Shown: positions 1 through 8,164, numbered from the stretch's first letter. The stretch: 64,000 nucleotides of DNA from Kitasatospora sp. NBC_01250 (GCF_036226465.1 NZ_CP108476.1:7936001-8000000), one strand, 5' to 3'. Notes: generated by a model from the sequence alone, not told the origin. Numbers and translations: made by a program.

Positions 1-214
1 ACTCGGAGTGCAGCCGGACCAGCGGGGTGCCGGTCGCGTGCGGGGTGCCGAGACCGAGTGCGAGGTGTTCCTGGCCGTCGGCGAGCCCGTGGAAGGTCGT
101 CATCTCGGCGTCGACCTGGAAGCCGTCGCCGAAGTGCAGCGGCACCCGCACCCTGGTGCGCACCCGGGCGGGCGGCAGCTGCGGCGGAACGGCGGACGGG
201 ACGGCGCTGGTCAT
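1..214 (-). CDS. ribA: GTP cyclohydrolase II-like protein, 5' part only
   Basis: The 71 visible codons run off the left edge. The protein starts at the ATG read on the minus strand from 214. Residues such as VRVPLHF, DAEMTTFHGL, DGQEHLAL and PLVRLHSE match the N-terminus of RibA-type GTP cyclohydrolase II, which opens GTP to start riboflavin synthesis; the final LHSE precedes the family's zinc-binding cysteine segment, which lies outside the window. The gene faces a MarR gene across a 118 bp region holding two identical palindromes, so it is probably that regulator's target. A gene under a private MarR repressor may be a specialised paralogue rather than the housekeeping ribA; that part is inference. 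Confidence 0.8.
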   Translation of the reverse strand, partial: MTSAVPSAVPPQLPPARVRTRVRVPLHFGDGFQVDAEMTTFHGLADGQEHLALGLGTPHATGTPLVRLHSE

Positions 215-260
215 GGGGTCTCCGGTCGGGTCCGGGGATGTTCCGGGATGGTCGGAAAAG

Positions 261-314
261 TTGTTCAAATTTGAAGCTGAGGTCGACAGTACACCGATCT
301 TCAAATTTGAACAA
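261..314. promoter_or_regulatory. Paired MarR-type operator between ribA-like gene and marR
   Basis: Two identical 12 bp palindromes, TTCAAATTTGAA, lie at 264-275 and 300-311. With flanks they form a perfect 16 bp inverted repeat (261-276 and 299-314). They are the only AT-rich stretch in the divergent intergenic region and fit MarR-family operators. Binding of the adjacent regulator to both sites and repression in both directions is inferred. Confidence 0.75.
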
Positions 315-332
315 CAGCGCTAGGCTCTTCCC

Positions 333-788
333 ATGGCAGAGACCCGGTGGCTGGACGAGCAGGAGATGGCGGCGTGGCGAGGATTCCTCGCGGCGAGCAA
401 TCTGGTGGCGCGCCGGCTGGAGCAGCAGTTGAAGGACGAGGCCGGGCTGTCGCACACCCAGTACGAGATCCTGGTCCACCTCTCCGCCATGCCCGAGGGG
501 GCGCTGCGGATGACCGAGCTGGCCGAGCGCCTGATCACCTCCAAGAGCGGGCTGACCTACCAGGTCGCCCAGCTGGAGAAGGCGGGGCTGGTCCGGCGGC
601 GCTCCTGTGCCAGCGACGTGCGCGGGGTGGTCGCGTTCCTGACCGAGGAGGGCCATGAGGCGCTGCGGGCGGCGGCGCCCGGGCACGTGGCCGCGGTGCG
701 GGCGGCGCTGATCGACGTGCTGGACCGGGAGCAGCTGGTGGCGGTGGCCGAGGCGCTGGGCGAGGTCGCGCGGCGGCTGCGGGAGTGA
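333..788 (+). CDS. MarR family transcriptional regulator
   Basis: A 151-residue protein of normal MarR length. The winged helix spans roughly residues 30-110: LSHTQYEILVHLS leads to the recognition helix MTELAERLITSKSGLTYQVAQLEKAGLV, and the wing carries the typical acidic/basic turn (SCASDVRG). C-terminal helices form the dimer interface. It begins 19 bp after a perfect palindromic site and is divergent from a RibA-like gene, so local autoregulation and control of that gene is likely. The ligand is unknown. Confidence 0.9.
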   Translation: MAETRWLDEQEMAAWRGFLAASNLVARRLEQQLKDEAGLSHTQYEILVHLSAMPEGALRMTELAERLITSKSGLTYQVAQLEKAGLVRRRSCASDVRGVVAFLTEEGHEALRAAAPGHVAAVRAALIDVLDREQLVAVAEALGEVARRLRE

Positions 789-931
789 GGGTGGCCTCCG
801 GCCCGGGTGCGGATGAACGCCCGGTGGCGGGATCGGGTCTACGCGGGTCCTGGTGGGCTTCTTCCTACTGAGGTGGCCTCAGTTGTCTGGCGGGGCGCAC
901 GGATTGGCCGCTACGCTCGCCGGGCGCAGCC

Positions 932-948
932 ATGCCAATCATTGGTAT
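932..948. promoter_or_regulatory. Near-perfect palindrome upstream of lysozyme gene
   Basis: ATGCCAAT-C-ATTGGTAT pairs in 7 of 8 arm positions and is an AT-rich island in the 225 bp before the GH25 gene. A second short stem, ACTGAGG-TGG-CCTCAGT, lies at 867-883. A regulator site in the lysozyme promoter is possible; the regulator is unknown. Confidence 0.35.
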
Positions 949-1013
949 GTGTGCAGCGGCACTCGCGTTCTCGCAACTGTGGCACCTCTCCCACCAGCCC
1001 ATCAGGAGCGACC

Positions 1014-1859
1014 ATGTCCCGCACTGCCCGCTACTCCCGCCTGCCCAGATCCGCCCGTCTCGGGTCCGTGCTCGCCGCCCTGCTGGTCGCCGCCGGCCTC
1101 GGCCTCGCCGCCCCGGCGCAGGCCGACACCGCCGGGCGCGGCTTCCAGCCCAGCCACCCGGACCAGGACCACGCCGGCTCCACCATCGCGGCCCACGAGG
1201 GTGTGGGCACCGGCGGTGCGCGACCGCTGGTCACCCAGACCGGCGGCATGGACGTCGCCAGCTACCAGGGCACCGTCGACTGGAGCACGGCCGCCGCCAA
1301 CGGCGCAGGCTTCGCCTACGTCAAGGCCACCGAGGGCACCGGCTACACCAATCCGTACTTCGCCCAGCAGTACGACGGCTCGTACCAGGCCGGACTGATC
1401 CGCGGCGCCTACCACTTCGCGCTGCCGAACGCCTCCAGCGGTTCGGCGCAGGCCAGTTGGTTCGTCGGCCACGGCGGCGGCTGGTCCGCCGACGGCCTGA
1501 CCCTGCCGCCCGCGCTGGACATCGAGTACAACCCCTACGGCGCCAGCTGCTACGGCCTCGGCCAGAGCGCCATGGTGAGCTGGATCCGGGACTTCAGCAA
1601 CACCGTCGACAGCCTGACCGGCCGGTATCCCACCATTTACACCACAACCGACTGGTGGAGTTCCTGCACCGGCAACTACGGCGGCTTCGGCGCCACCAAC
1701 CCGCTCTGGATCGCGCGTTACTCCAGCTCACCCGGCACGCTGCCGAACGGCTGGGCGTACCAGACCTTCTGGCAGTACGCGGACTCCGGCACCTTCCCGG
1801 GCGACCAGGACACCTTCAACGGCGCCTACAGCCGCCTGCAGGCGCTGGCCACCGGCTGA
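1014..1859 (+). CDS. Secreted GH25 lysozyme (N-acetylmuramidase)
   Basis: A 281-residue protein that would hydrolyse beta-1,4 MurNAc-GlcNAc bonds of peptidoglycan outside the cell. Residues 1-35 form a Sec signal peptide: basic start MSRTARYSR, hydrophobic LGSVLAALLVAAGLGLA, cleavage near APAQA. The GH25 barrel covers about residues 75-278. Catalytic-site acids are visible as Asp80 (GMDVASYQG) and Asp169/Glu171 (ALDIEYNP). The ATG at 1014 was chosen because AGGAG lies seven bases upstream and it gives a clean signal peptide. It appears monocistronic. The closest known relatives are the cellosyl/lysozyme M1 type enzymes of streptomycetes. Confidence 0.92.
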   Translation: MSRTARYSRLPRSARLGSVLAALLVAAGLGLAAPAQADTAGRGFQPSHPDQDHAGSTIAAHEGVGTGGARPLVTQTGGMDVASYQGTVDWSTAAANGAGFAYVKATEGTGYTNPYFAQQYDGSYQAGLIRGAYHFALPNASSGSAQASWFVGHGGGWSADGLTLPPALDIEYNPYGASCYGLGQSAMVSWIRDFSNTVDSLTGRYPTIYTTTDWWSSCTGNYGGFGATNPLWIARYSSSPGTLPNGWAYQTFWQYADSGTFPGDQDTFNGAYSRLQALATG

Positions 1860-1978
1860 CAAGCCTGCCCCCGGGCATCGCTCGTGCGGGTGAGTCCGGG
1901 GGCGTGCCAGTTTCCCGGCCCGGCGCTGCGGCGTTTGACGGTGCGTCAGGTCTGCGGAACGGGCTGAGGAGTGGTCGA

Positions 1979-3256
1979 GTGTCGGACCAACTGCGCACGC
2001 AGGCGCTGCCGCCCGTGGCGGACGCGGCCTTCGACCTCGCGGACCCGGCCTTCTGGCGGCTGCCCGCCGAGCAGCAGGCCGCCGCCTTCCGCCGGCTGCG
2101 CTCACTCGGCGGGCCGGTCTGGTTCGTCGAGCGGCCCGGTGGTCTGCTGCGCCGTGAGCGCGGCTTCCACGCGCTGGTGCGGCACGCCGACGTGGTCGCG
2201 GCCAGCCGCCGCCCCGAGGCGTTCCGCAGCGCGCCCGGCGTCACCACGCCGGAGCCGGCCCGCTGGGTGCGGCTGCTCTTCGGCGACTCGATGGTCAATC
2301 TGGACGACCCGCAGCACGCGCAGCTGCGCCGGATCGTCGCGCGCGCCTTCACCCCGCGGCTGCTCGGCCGGGTGGAGGCGGAGATCGGCGCGATCGCCAC
2401 CCGGATCGTCGACGAGGTGATCGCCGAGCGGCCCACCGACTTCGTCCCGGCCGTCGCCGCCCAGCTGCCGTTCCAGGTCATCTGCCGCATGATGGGCATC
2501 CCCGAGGAGCACTGGCCGCTGATCCTGCGTCAGATCGACCAGGCCACCGAGCACACCGGGGTGCGCCGGCCGCTGCGGGAGCGGATCCGGGTCCCCGGGC
2601 AGGGGCTGCGGGCGCTGGCGCGGCTGCAGCGGGTGGTGGCCGAGGTGGGCCGGGAGCGGCGTCGGAACCCCACCGAGGACCTGATCTCCGCGCTGGTCGG
2701 CGCCGACCTGGACGGCCGCGGCCTGACCGGCCGTGAACTGGGCGCGTTCTTCTCGCTGTTGCTCGTCGCGGGGGTGGAGACCACCCGCAATGCGCTCGCC
2801 CACGGGCTGCACCTGCTCAGCACCCACCCCGAGCAGCGGGCCCTGCTGCTGGCCGACCCGGAGCGGCACCTGGACGGCGCGGTGGAGGAGATCCTGCGCC
2901 ACGCCACGCCGATCATCCAGTTCCGCCGGACCGTGGCCGTCGACCAGGAGCTGAACGGCACCAGGCTGGCCCGGGGCGAGAAGGTGGTGCTCTTCTACGG
3001 CTCGGCCGGGCGCGACGAGGCGGTCTTCGCCGACCCCGACGCCTTCGACATCACCCGCGACCCCAACCCGCACCTGGCCTTCGGGGGCGGTGGGCCGCAC
3101 TACTGCCTCGGCGCCCACCTGGCCCGGCAGGAGATGAAGGCGCTGTACCGGGAGCTGTTCACCCGGCTGCCGGAGGTCCGCTCGGTCGCAGCGCCGGAGT
3201 TGATCCCCTCCAGCTTCGACCACCGGGTGCGCTCGCTGGCCTTCACCCTCGGCTGA
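1979..3256 (+). CDS. Cytochrome P450
   Basis: A 425-residue soluble bacterial P450. The I-helix oxygen-activation motif AGVETT is at about residues 264-269, an ExxR motif (EEILR) follows near 302, and the haem loop FGGGGPHYCLGAHLAR places the thiolate ligand at Cys376. The PHYCLGAHLAR loop and long N-terminal region resemble the CYP124/125/142-type steroid and fatty acid hydroxylases more than CYP105, but substrate cannot be told. The GTG at 1979 follows GAGGAG by seven bases. No ferredoxin is adjacent, so it probably uses redox partners encoded elsewhere, possibly those at 57750-59140. Confidence 0.9.
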   Translation: MSDQLRTQALPPVADAAFDLADPAFWRLPAEQQAAAFRRLRSLGGPVWFVERPGGLLRRERGFHALVRHADVVAASRRPEAFRSAPGVTTPEPARWVRLLFGDSMVNLDDPQHAQLRRIVARAFTPRLLGRVEAEIGAIATRIVDEVIAERPTDFVPAVAAQLPFQVICRMMGIPEEHWPLILRQIDQATEHTGVRRPLRERIRVPGQGLRALARLQRVVAEVGRERRRNPTEDLISALVGADLDGRGLTGRELGAFFSLLLVAGVETTRNALAHGLHLLSTHPEQRALLLADPERHLDGAVEEILRHATPIIQFRRTVAVDQELNGTRLARGEKVVLFYGSAGRDEAVFADPDAFDITRDPNPHLAFGGGGPHYCLGAHLARQEMKALYRELFTRLPEVRSVAAPELIPSSFDHRVRSLAFTLG

Positions 3257-3272
3257 GCCGGCCGCTCGCGCC

Positions 3273-3348
3273 ACGGGAGCCCGGCCGCGAAACGGGAGCC
3301 TGCCGACGAATCGGGAACCTGGTCACGAACCAGGAAAAGCAGGACGTC
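3273..3348. repeat. 19 bp degenerate tandem repeat downstream of P450
   Basis: Three consecutive 19 bp units start at 3273, 3292 and 3311, each reading (A/T)CGGGA(G/A)CC then variable bases then CGAA; a fourth, decayed unit follows to 3348. It lies just after the P450 stop and before the MFS leader. Function unknown. Confidence 0.6.
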
Positions 3349-3372
3349 CCCGTACTTATGCGGCAAACCTGA

Positions 3373-3422
3373 CGCAGTCCCGGGAGGGACTGCGGACAGT
3401 GCCCCGCCCGCCCGCTCGGGGC
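3373..3422 (+). promoter_or_regulatory. Two consecutive hairpins: P450 terminator or MFS leader structure
   Basis: The first stem is a perfect 9 bp pairing (CGCAGTCCC with GGGACTGCG, 3373-3394, loop GGGA). The second pairs GCCCCG (3401-3406) with CGGGGC (3417-3422). There is no T tract. The pair lies 130-180 bp before the MFS start, so it could end P450 transcription or act as an attenuator in the efflux gene leader. Confidence 0.45.
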
Positions 3423-3553
3423 TCTGATCAGGGCCTCACCAGTCGCTAGCGTGGTTCGTGGTCAGTGGAGTGCCAGGGAATTTCCGTACCGGGCTTGTGA
3501 CTTGCTTCGCTCCAGCTGGCCTGCTTCCTCTTCGGCAACTAAGGCTGGTGCAT

Positions 3554-4834
3554 ATGAGTACGACCGTGCAATCGGGACGGGACGGGACCCGTGGCAACCT
3601 TGCGCTGGGAGCACTCGGGCTTGGCGCTTTCGTGGTCGGTACGGCCGAACTGGTGATCGTCGGGATCCTGGACCTGGTGGCGAAGGATCTGAAGGTCTCG
3701 GTCGGTACGGCCGGCCTGCTGGTGACCGCGTACGCGCTGGGCATCTGCATCGGCGGTCCGCTGCTGACGGTGCTGACCGTGCGGCTCGGCCGCCGGGTCC
3801 TGCTCGGGATCACCCTGGCCGCCTTCATCGTCGGGAACGTGCTGGCGCTGAGTGCGGTCAACTTCGGCATGCTCGTGGCGGCCCGGGTGCTCACCGGGTC
3901 GGTGCACGGGCTCTTCGTCGGGGTGGCCTCGATGGTCGCCTCCAGCCTGGTGCCGCCGGAGCGGCGCGGCCAGGCGGTGGCGATGGTCTTCGGCGGCATC
4001 GCGGTCTCGACCGTGGTGGGTGTGCCGCTGGGCACCCTGATCGGACAGTCCATCAGCTGGCAGGCGGCGTTCGTGGGGATCGTGATCCTGGCGGCGATCG
4101 CCCTGGTGGCGGTGGTGATGCTGGTGCCCCCGGTGCCTGCGGCCACCGATTCGGGCCTTCGAGCGCAGGCGAAATTCGCCTTCGCCCCAAGGGTGTTGGG
4201 GATGCTGTCGGTCGGTCTGCTGCTGCTGGGCGGCGAGTTCGCGGCCTTCACCTACATTTCGAGCTTCCTGCAGGACGTGACCAAGGTCTCCGGTGGTGCG
4301 GTCAGTGGCTTCGTGCTCGCCTTCGGCGTCGCAAGTGCGGTGGGTGCCATTGTCGGTGGCCGGTTCGCCGACCGCAATGCCTCCAACACGCTGCTGGTCT
4401 GCAACGTCGGCCTGGTGGTGGCGCTGGTGCTGCTCAAGCTGGTCGGCGCCAGTCCCATCCCGGTGATCATCGTGCTGGCCCTGTGGGGCCTGGTCGGCTT
4501 CGGCCTGACGCCGGCCTTCCAACTGCGGGTGATCGGTCTGGCCGGCCCTGGTGGCGGCCTGGCGGCGACCCTGGGCGCCTCGGCGGTCAACGCCGGTATC
4601 GCGGTGGGCGCGGCCGTCGGCGGCTGGGCCGAGGGCAGCCACGGCGCGGGCGCCGTGGTGGTGACCGGCGCGATCATCTGCGCGGTCGGTCTGCCGGTCA
4701 CCTGGGCCTCGCGGTTCCTGACCCCGCCCGCCGCGGAGCCGCTCGCCGGGTCCTCGTCCGGTGTGACGGTCGCGGCGGCGGACGAGGGCGCGGCCGGGTT
4801 GGCCGCCGACTCCGCGGTGCTCCAGGCCGACTGA
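3554..4834 (+). CDS. MFS efflux transporter (AraJ/sugar efflux-chloramphenicol resistance type)
   Basis: A 426-residue inner-membrane protein with 12 predicted hydrophobic segments. TM1 begins near residue 18 (LALGALGLGAFVVGTAELVIVG) and the TM2-3 loop carries the MFS motif-A-like run TVRLGRRVLLG. The TM1 sequence with a TAE triad matches AraJ/CmlR-type drug:H+ antiporters. The ATG at 3554 begins MSTTVQSGRD, with AAGG about nine bases upstream; the longer upstream frame has atypical sequence and no membrane segments. A strong hairpin at 4863-4888 follows before the cupin, so it may be transcribed alone as well as with the next four genes. It may export the product or substrate of the neighbouring enzymes. 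Confidence 0.85.
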   Translation: MSTTVQSGRDGTRGNLALGALGLGAFVVGTAELVIVGILDLVAKDLKVSVGTAGLLVTAYALGICIGGPLLTVLTVRLGRRVLLGITLAAFIVGNVLALSAVNFGMLVAARVLTGSVHGLFVGVASMVASSLVPPERRGQAVAMVFGGIAVSTVVGVPLGTLIGQSISWQAAFVGIVILAAIALVAVVMLVPPVPAATDSGLRAQAKFAFAPRVLGMLSVGLLLLGGEFAAFTYISSFLQDVTKVSGGAVSGFVLAFGVASAVGAIVGGRFADRNASNTLLVCNVGLVVALVLLKLVGASPIPVIIVLALWGLVGFGLTPAFQLRVIGLAGPGGGLAATLGASAVNAGIAVGAAVGGWAEGSHGAGAVVVTGAIICAVGLPVTWASRFLTPPAAEPLAGSSSGVTVAAADEGAAGLAADSAVLQAD

Positions 4835-4862
4835 CCCCTGAAGCAACCCGTAGCGGACTGAC

Positions 4863-4888
4863 GCGGCACCGCCGCTCGGCGGTGCCGC
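4863..4888. terminator. Hairpin terminator after MFS gene
   Basis: GCGGCACCGCC (4863-4873) pairs perfectly with GGCGGTGCCGC (4878-4888) over 11 bp with a GCTC loop, 29 bases after the MFS stop. It has no T run, as is common in streptomycetes. Confidence 0.7.
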
Positions 4889-4910
4889 CCGTTTGAGAGA
4901 GGGGATGTCC

Positions 4911-5303
4911 ATGAAGGTCATATCGAAGGCCGGCCTGCCCAGCATCGTGATCAACGGGGAGACCGCCGCGCACATCTTCCAGGGGGTCGCGGCGGGGACC
5001 ACCGTCTCGGCGTTCATCGTGGACGTGAGCGGTGAGGTGGGTCCGGACCGGCACACCCACCCGTACGACGAGGTGTTCGTGATCGTCGAGGGCCGGGTCA
5101 GAATCCAGGCCGGCGACGAGACGATCGACGGGACCCCGGACTCCATCGTGGTGGTGGAGGCGGAGGTCCCGCACACCTTCTACAACCTGGGCCCGGGCCC
5201 GGCCCGGATGGTGAACATCCACGCGGCCGAGCGGGCGGTGACCAACTTCACCACCGACGCGCACGGCCACAACGACAGCTACGAGTACGCCCACGAGAAC
5301 TGA
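4911..5303 (+). CDS. Cupin domain protein
   Basis: A 130-residue single-domain cupin. Motif 1 is visible as GPDRHTHPYDEVFVIVEGRVRI (about residues 41-62), supplying two histidines and a glutamate for metal binding; motif 2 is the shorter VPHTFYNLGPGPARMVNIH, with one histidine. The ATG at 4911 was preferred to the one at 4905 because the GAGAGAGGGG Shine-Dalgarno ends six bases before it. Position two of a five-gene cluster with an oxidoreductase-like protein and a ThDP decarboxylase suggests a small-molecule enzyme (dioxygenase, isomerase or cyclase), but the reaction is not evident. Confidence 0.85.
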   Translation: MKVISKAGLPSIVINGETAAHIFQGVAAGTTVSAFIVDVSGEVGPDRHTHPYDEVFVIVEGRVRIQAGDETIDGTPDSIVVVEAEVPHTFYNLGPGPARMVNIHAAERAVTNFTTDAHGHNDSYEYAHEN

Positions 5304-5342
5304 CGCTTCGTCAGGCCGTGCACTCTTCGAAAGGTCGCCTTG

Positions 5343-5972
5343 ATGGACATCGGCATTCTGGGCAGCGGGATGATCGGCTCGGCGGTCGGCCGGCTGCTGG
5401 TGGACGCGGGCCACAAGGTGGCGATCGCGAACTCGCGGGGCCCCGAGTCGCTGGAGCAACTCGTCAGTGAGCTCGGTCCGTTGGCGACCGCCGCCAGCAT
5501 CCCGCAGGCCATCGCCTTCGGTGACCCCGTGGTGGTGCTGGCGATTCCGTTCGGCCGCTACCAGGACCTGCCCGCCGCCGAGCTGGCGGGCAGGATCGCG
5601 GTGGACACCACGAACTACACCCCCGCGCGGGACGGGCGGATCGGCGAACTGGCCTCGGGCTCGGTGACCTCGAGTGAGCTGATCGCCGGTCACCTGCCCG
5701 GCACCCGACTGGTGAAGTCGCTGAACACGCTCTACTACCGCACGATGCTGGAGCGGGCCAGGCCCGGCGCTCCGCGGGCCGAGCGCACCGCCTTCTTCGT
5801 GGCCGGTGACGACGCGGAGGCGAACGCGCTGGTCGCCCGCCTGGTCGAGGAGATCGGCTTCGCGGCCGTGGCCACCGGTTCGCTGCGCGAGGGCGACGCC
5901 CGGCAGGGCACCGGCTCCGCGGTCTTCAACGTGCCGCTGCTGGTGGACCAGGTGCGGCGCGAGGGCTGGTAG
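5343..5972 (+). CDS. NADPH-dependent F420 reductase-like / NAD(P)-binding protein
   Basis: A 209-residue Rossmann protein. The dinucleotide motif GILGSGMIGSAVGRLL lies at residues 4-19, followed by a basic NADP-type segment NSRGPESL near 32. KSLNTLYYRTM and the Gly-rich C-terminal segment match the NADP_Rossmann/F420 oxidoreductase family (COG2085, Fno-like). These proteins pass hydride between NADPH and F420 or act on other small substrates. ATG 5343 follows AAAGGT by seven bases. It lies 39 bp after the cupin in the same direction. Whether it uses F420 or reduces a cluster intermediate cannot be decided from sequence. Confidence 0.8.
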   Translation: MDIGILGSGMIGSAVGRLLVDAGHKVAIANSRGPESLEQLVSELGPLATAASIPQAIAFGDPVVVLAIPFGRYQDLPAAELAGRIAVDTTNYTPARDGRIGELASGSVTSSELIAGHLPGTRLVKSLNTLYYRTMLERARPGAPRAERTAFFVAGDDAEANALVARLVEEIGFAAVATGSLREGDARQGTGSAVFNVPLLVDQVRREGW

Positions 5973-6064
5973 GCCCACAACGGTCCGGTCCCGGGGGCGA
6001 GCAGTGCCCCCGGGGCCCGGGCGATGACGGACGACAGGATCAACTGGCATGGGGAGTGGATGAC

Positions 6065-6361
6065 ATGAGCGTGCTGGAGACGATCAGGTTCCACCTGCGC
6101 GAGGGCGTCTCGGACGAGGACTTCCTGGGACGCAACCAGACGGTGGAGCGCGAGTACATGGCCAAGCGCCCGGGCTTCTCAGCCCGTTGGACCTCGAAGT
6201 CGGCCACCGGCGAGTGGCTGGTGGTGGTGCGCTGGAACAGCGTCGCGGAGGCCGAGGCGACCATCAACGAGTTCCTGAAGGCGCCCCAGACACAGGAGTT
6301 CCTGGCCGTGGTCGATCCGTCCACGGTGTCGTCGGGGCACTACGAGCTGGTCGAGGACTGA
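6065..6361 (+). CDS. Small antibiotic-biosynthesis-monooxygenase-like (dimeric alpha/beta barrel) protein
   Basis: A 98-residue protein with the layout of the dimeric ferredoxin-like barrel families (ABM, Dabb, EthD): an opening strand LETIRFHLREGVS, helix FLGRNQTVEREYMAKRPGF, strands WLVVVRWNS and a closing helix AEATINEFLKAPQTQEFL. Such proteins act as cofactor-free monooxygenases, cyclases or heme-degrading-like enzymes in polyketide and catabolic clusters. ATG 6065 is preceded by GGGGAG at eight bases. It is placed between the Rossmann protein and the ThDP decarboxylase. Family assignment is by fold pattern; specific activity is unknown. Confidence 0.65.
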   Translation: MSVLETIRFHLREGVSDEDFLGRNQTVEREYMAKRPGFSARWTSKSATGEWLVVVRWNSVAEAEATINEFLKAPQTQEFLAVVDPSTVSSGHYELVED

Positions 6362-6412
6362 TGTCGGATCGGCAGGCCGCCGAGGCCTGGGCTGGAAGGA
6401 AGTGGACAACCG

Positions 6413-8056
6413 GTGAGTGAGAACGCGCATGACTTCCGCACCGTACGCGAGGCAACGCTGGAGATACTCCGGCAGCTGGGGCTGACGACGATCTTCAGCA
6501 ACCCGAGCCACACCGAGATGAAGCTCTTCGAGGACTGGCCGGACGACTTCCGGTTCGTGATGGGCCTGCAGGAGGCGTCCGTCGTCGGTATGGCGGACGG
6601 CTACGCCCAGGCCACCGGGCAGGCCTCGCTGGTGATCATCAACGGCGGGCCGGGGCTGGGCAACGCGATGGGGTCGGTCTACACGGCGGCCACCGCCCAC
6701 ACGCCGATGGTGATCCTGGGCGGCCAGCAGGCCCGCAAGATGGTGGCCGGCGAGCCCTTCCTCAACGCGCGGCACGCCACCCAGCTGCCGCAGCCGTACA
6801 TCAAGTGGGCCGGTGAGCCGGCCCGCCCGCAGGACGTTCCGGCGCTGCTGGTCAAGGCGTTCCACATCGCCAACCAGGCGCCCCAGGGTCCGGTCTTCGT
6901 CGCGGTGCCGGAGGACGACTGGGTGCGCCCGGCCTCGCCCGACCCGCTGCCCAAGGTGGTCAGGAGCGCCGTGGTGCCCGACCCGGCCGCGCTGCGCGAG
7001 CTGGCGGACGTGCTGAACCGCGCCGAGCGGCCCGGCCTGGTGGCGGGCCCGACGATCGACGCGCAGGGCGCCCGGGGCGACCTGATCGCGCTGGCCGAGA
7101 AGCTCAACGCGCGGGTCTGGGGCGCGCCGGTCTGGCCGCGCTCCAGCTTCCCGGAGAACCACCCGCTCTTCGGCGGTGTGCTGCCGCCGATCCCCGAGCT
7201 GATCTCCGCCAAGCTGGAGCAGCACGACGTGGTGGTGGTGCTCGGTTCGCCCACCTTCACGCTCTTCACCTGTGCGGACCTGTTCTCCACCGAGCCCGCC
7301 GGGCCGGACCTCTCGGACCAGCCCCGGCTGCCGGCGGGCACCGAGTTCTACCACCTGACCGACAACCCGGAGGCGGCGGCCTGGTCGATGGCCGGCACCA
7401 GCTACGTGCTGCCCCCCGGCCCGGCGGTCACCGGCCTGATCCCGCTGGTGCAGGAGCGGCCCAAGGTCGCGCTGCCGCCCACCCGCGAGCCGATCCCGGT
7501 GCCGCAGCCCTCCGAACCGCTCACCCAGGCCTACCTGTTCCACCTGGTGGCGCAGGAACTCCCCGAGGACGCGGTGCTCTTCGAAGAGCTGCCGATCGCC
7601 CGCGCGGACTTCCACGAGCAGATCCCGCTGGGCGCGGACAACGGCTACTTCGCCACCGCCTCGGGCGCGCTCGGCTTCCCGTTCGCGGGCGCGGTGGGCT
7701 ACGCGCTGGCCCGTCCCGAGCGGCGCGCGGTCGCGGTGATGGGCGAGGGATCGGCGCAGTACACGCTGCACGCGCTCTGGACGGCGGCGCAGCACCGGCT
7801 GCCGGTGACCTACATCATCCCGAACAACTCCGGCTACCTGTCGCTGAAGTACTACCTGCAGGAGCAGGAGTCCTGGCGGGTGGGCTGGGACCTGCCGGAC
7901 CTGGACATGGCGGCGCTGGCGCGCGGCTTCGGGGTCCCCTCGGAGCGGATCGAGACGCCGGAGCAGCTGCGCGAGGCGCTGAAGTCGGCGTTCACGGTGG
8001 ACGGCCCGGTGCTGCTGGACGTCGTGGTGGCCGACCCGGGGCTCTTCCGGCTCTGA
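6413..8056 (+). CDS. ThDP-dependent decarboxylase (benzoylformate decarboxylase family)
   Basis: A 547-residue enzyme with the three-domain ThDP plan: PYR domain (about 10-175), middle domain (195-330), PP domain (370-540). Glu54 in LQEASVVGMADGYAQATG is the cofactor-activating glutamate. IFSNPSHTEMKLF near residue 29 aligns with the NPG(S)xELPF active-site loop of benzoylformate decarboxylases, and ALWTAAQHRLPVTYIIPNN matches that group. The Mg2+ motif normally read as GDG is GEG here (444-446), an unusual conservative change. The GTG start follows GGAAG at 13 bases. It would decarboxylate or ligate a 2-oxo acid made or exported with the upstream genes. Confidence 0.85.
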   Translation: MSENAHDFRTVREATLEILRQLGLTTIFSNPSHTEMKLFEDWPDDFRFVMGLQEASVVGMADGYAQATGQASLVIINGGPGLGNAMGSVYTAATAHTPMVILGGQQARKMVAGEPFLNARHATQLPQPYIKWAGEPARPQDVPALLVKAFHIANQAPQGPVFVAVPEDDWVRPASPDPLPKVVRSAVVPDPAALRELADVLNRAERPGLVAGPTIDAQGARGDLIALAEKLNARVWGAPVWPRSSFPENHPLFGGVLPPIPELISAKLEQHDVVVVLGSPTFTLFTCADLFSTEPAGPDLSDQPRLPAGTEFYHLTDNPEAAAWSMAGTSYVLPPGPAVTGLIPLVQERPKVALPPTREPIPVPQPSEPLTQAYLFHLVAQELPEDAVLFEELPIARADFHEQIPLGADNGYFATASGALGFPFAGAVGYALARPERRAVAVMGEGSAQYTLHALWTAAQHRLPVTYIIPNNSGYLSLKYYLQEQESWRVGWDLPDLDMAALARGFGVPSERIETPEQLREALKSAFTVDGPVLLDVVVADPGLFRL

Positions 8057-8074
8057 GCGGCGCGTGGCGGGGCC

Positions 8075-8106
8075 GGCGCCGTCCCGGGGTTTCCCGGGGC
8101 GGCGCC
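8075..8106. terminator. Hairpin terminator between convergent genes
   Basis: GGCGCCGTCCCGGG (8075-8088) pairs with CCCGGGGCGGCGCC (8093-8106), 13 of 14 Watson-Crick plus one G-T, loop GTTT. It lies 19 bases after the decarboxylase stop and between convergent genes, so it may serve both strands. Confidence 0.75.
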
Positions 8107-8164
8107 GCGCCGTGCCCGTCGTGGCGGCTTCAGCCCCGGGCCGGGGCTCAGGGCCTGTCCGGCT

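Noticed and set aside
214..333. FMN riboswitch upstream of the ribA-like gene
   Set aside because: The 118 bp gap is taken up by the two MarR-type palindromes and lacks RFN element sequence.
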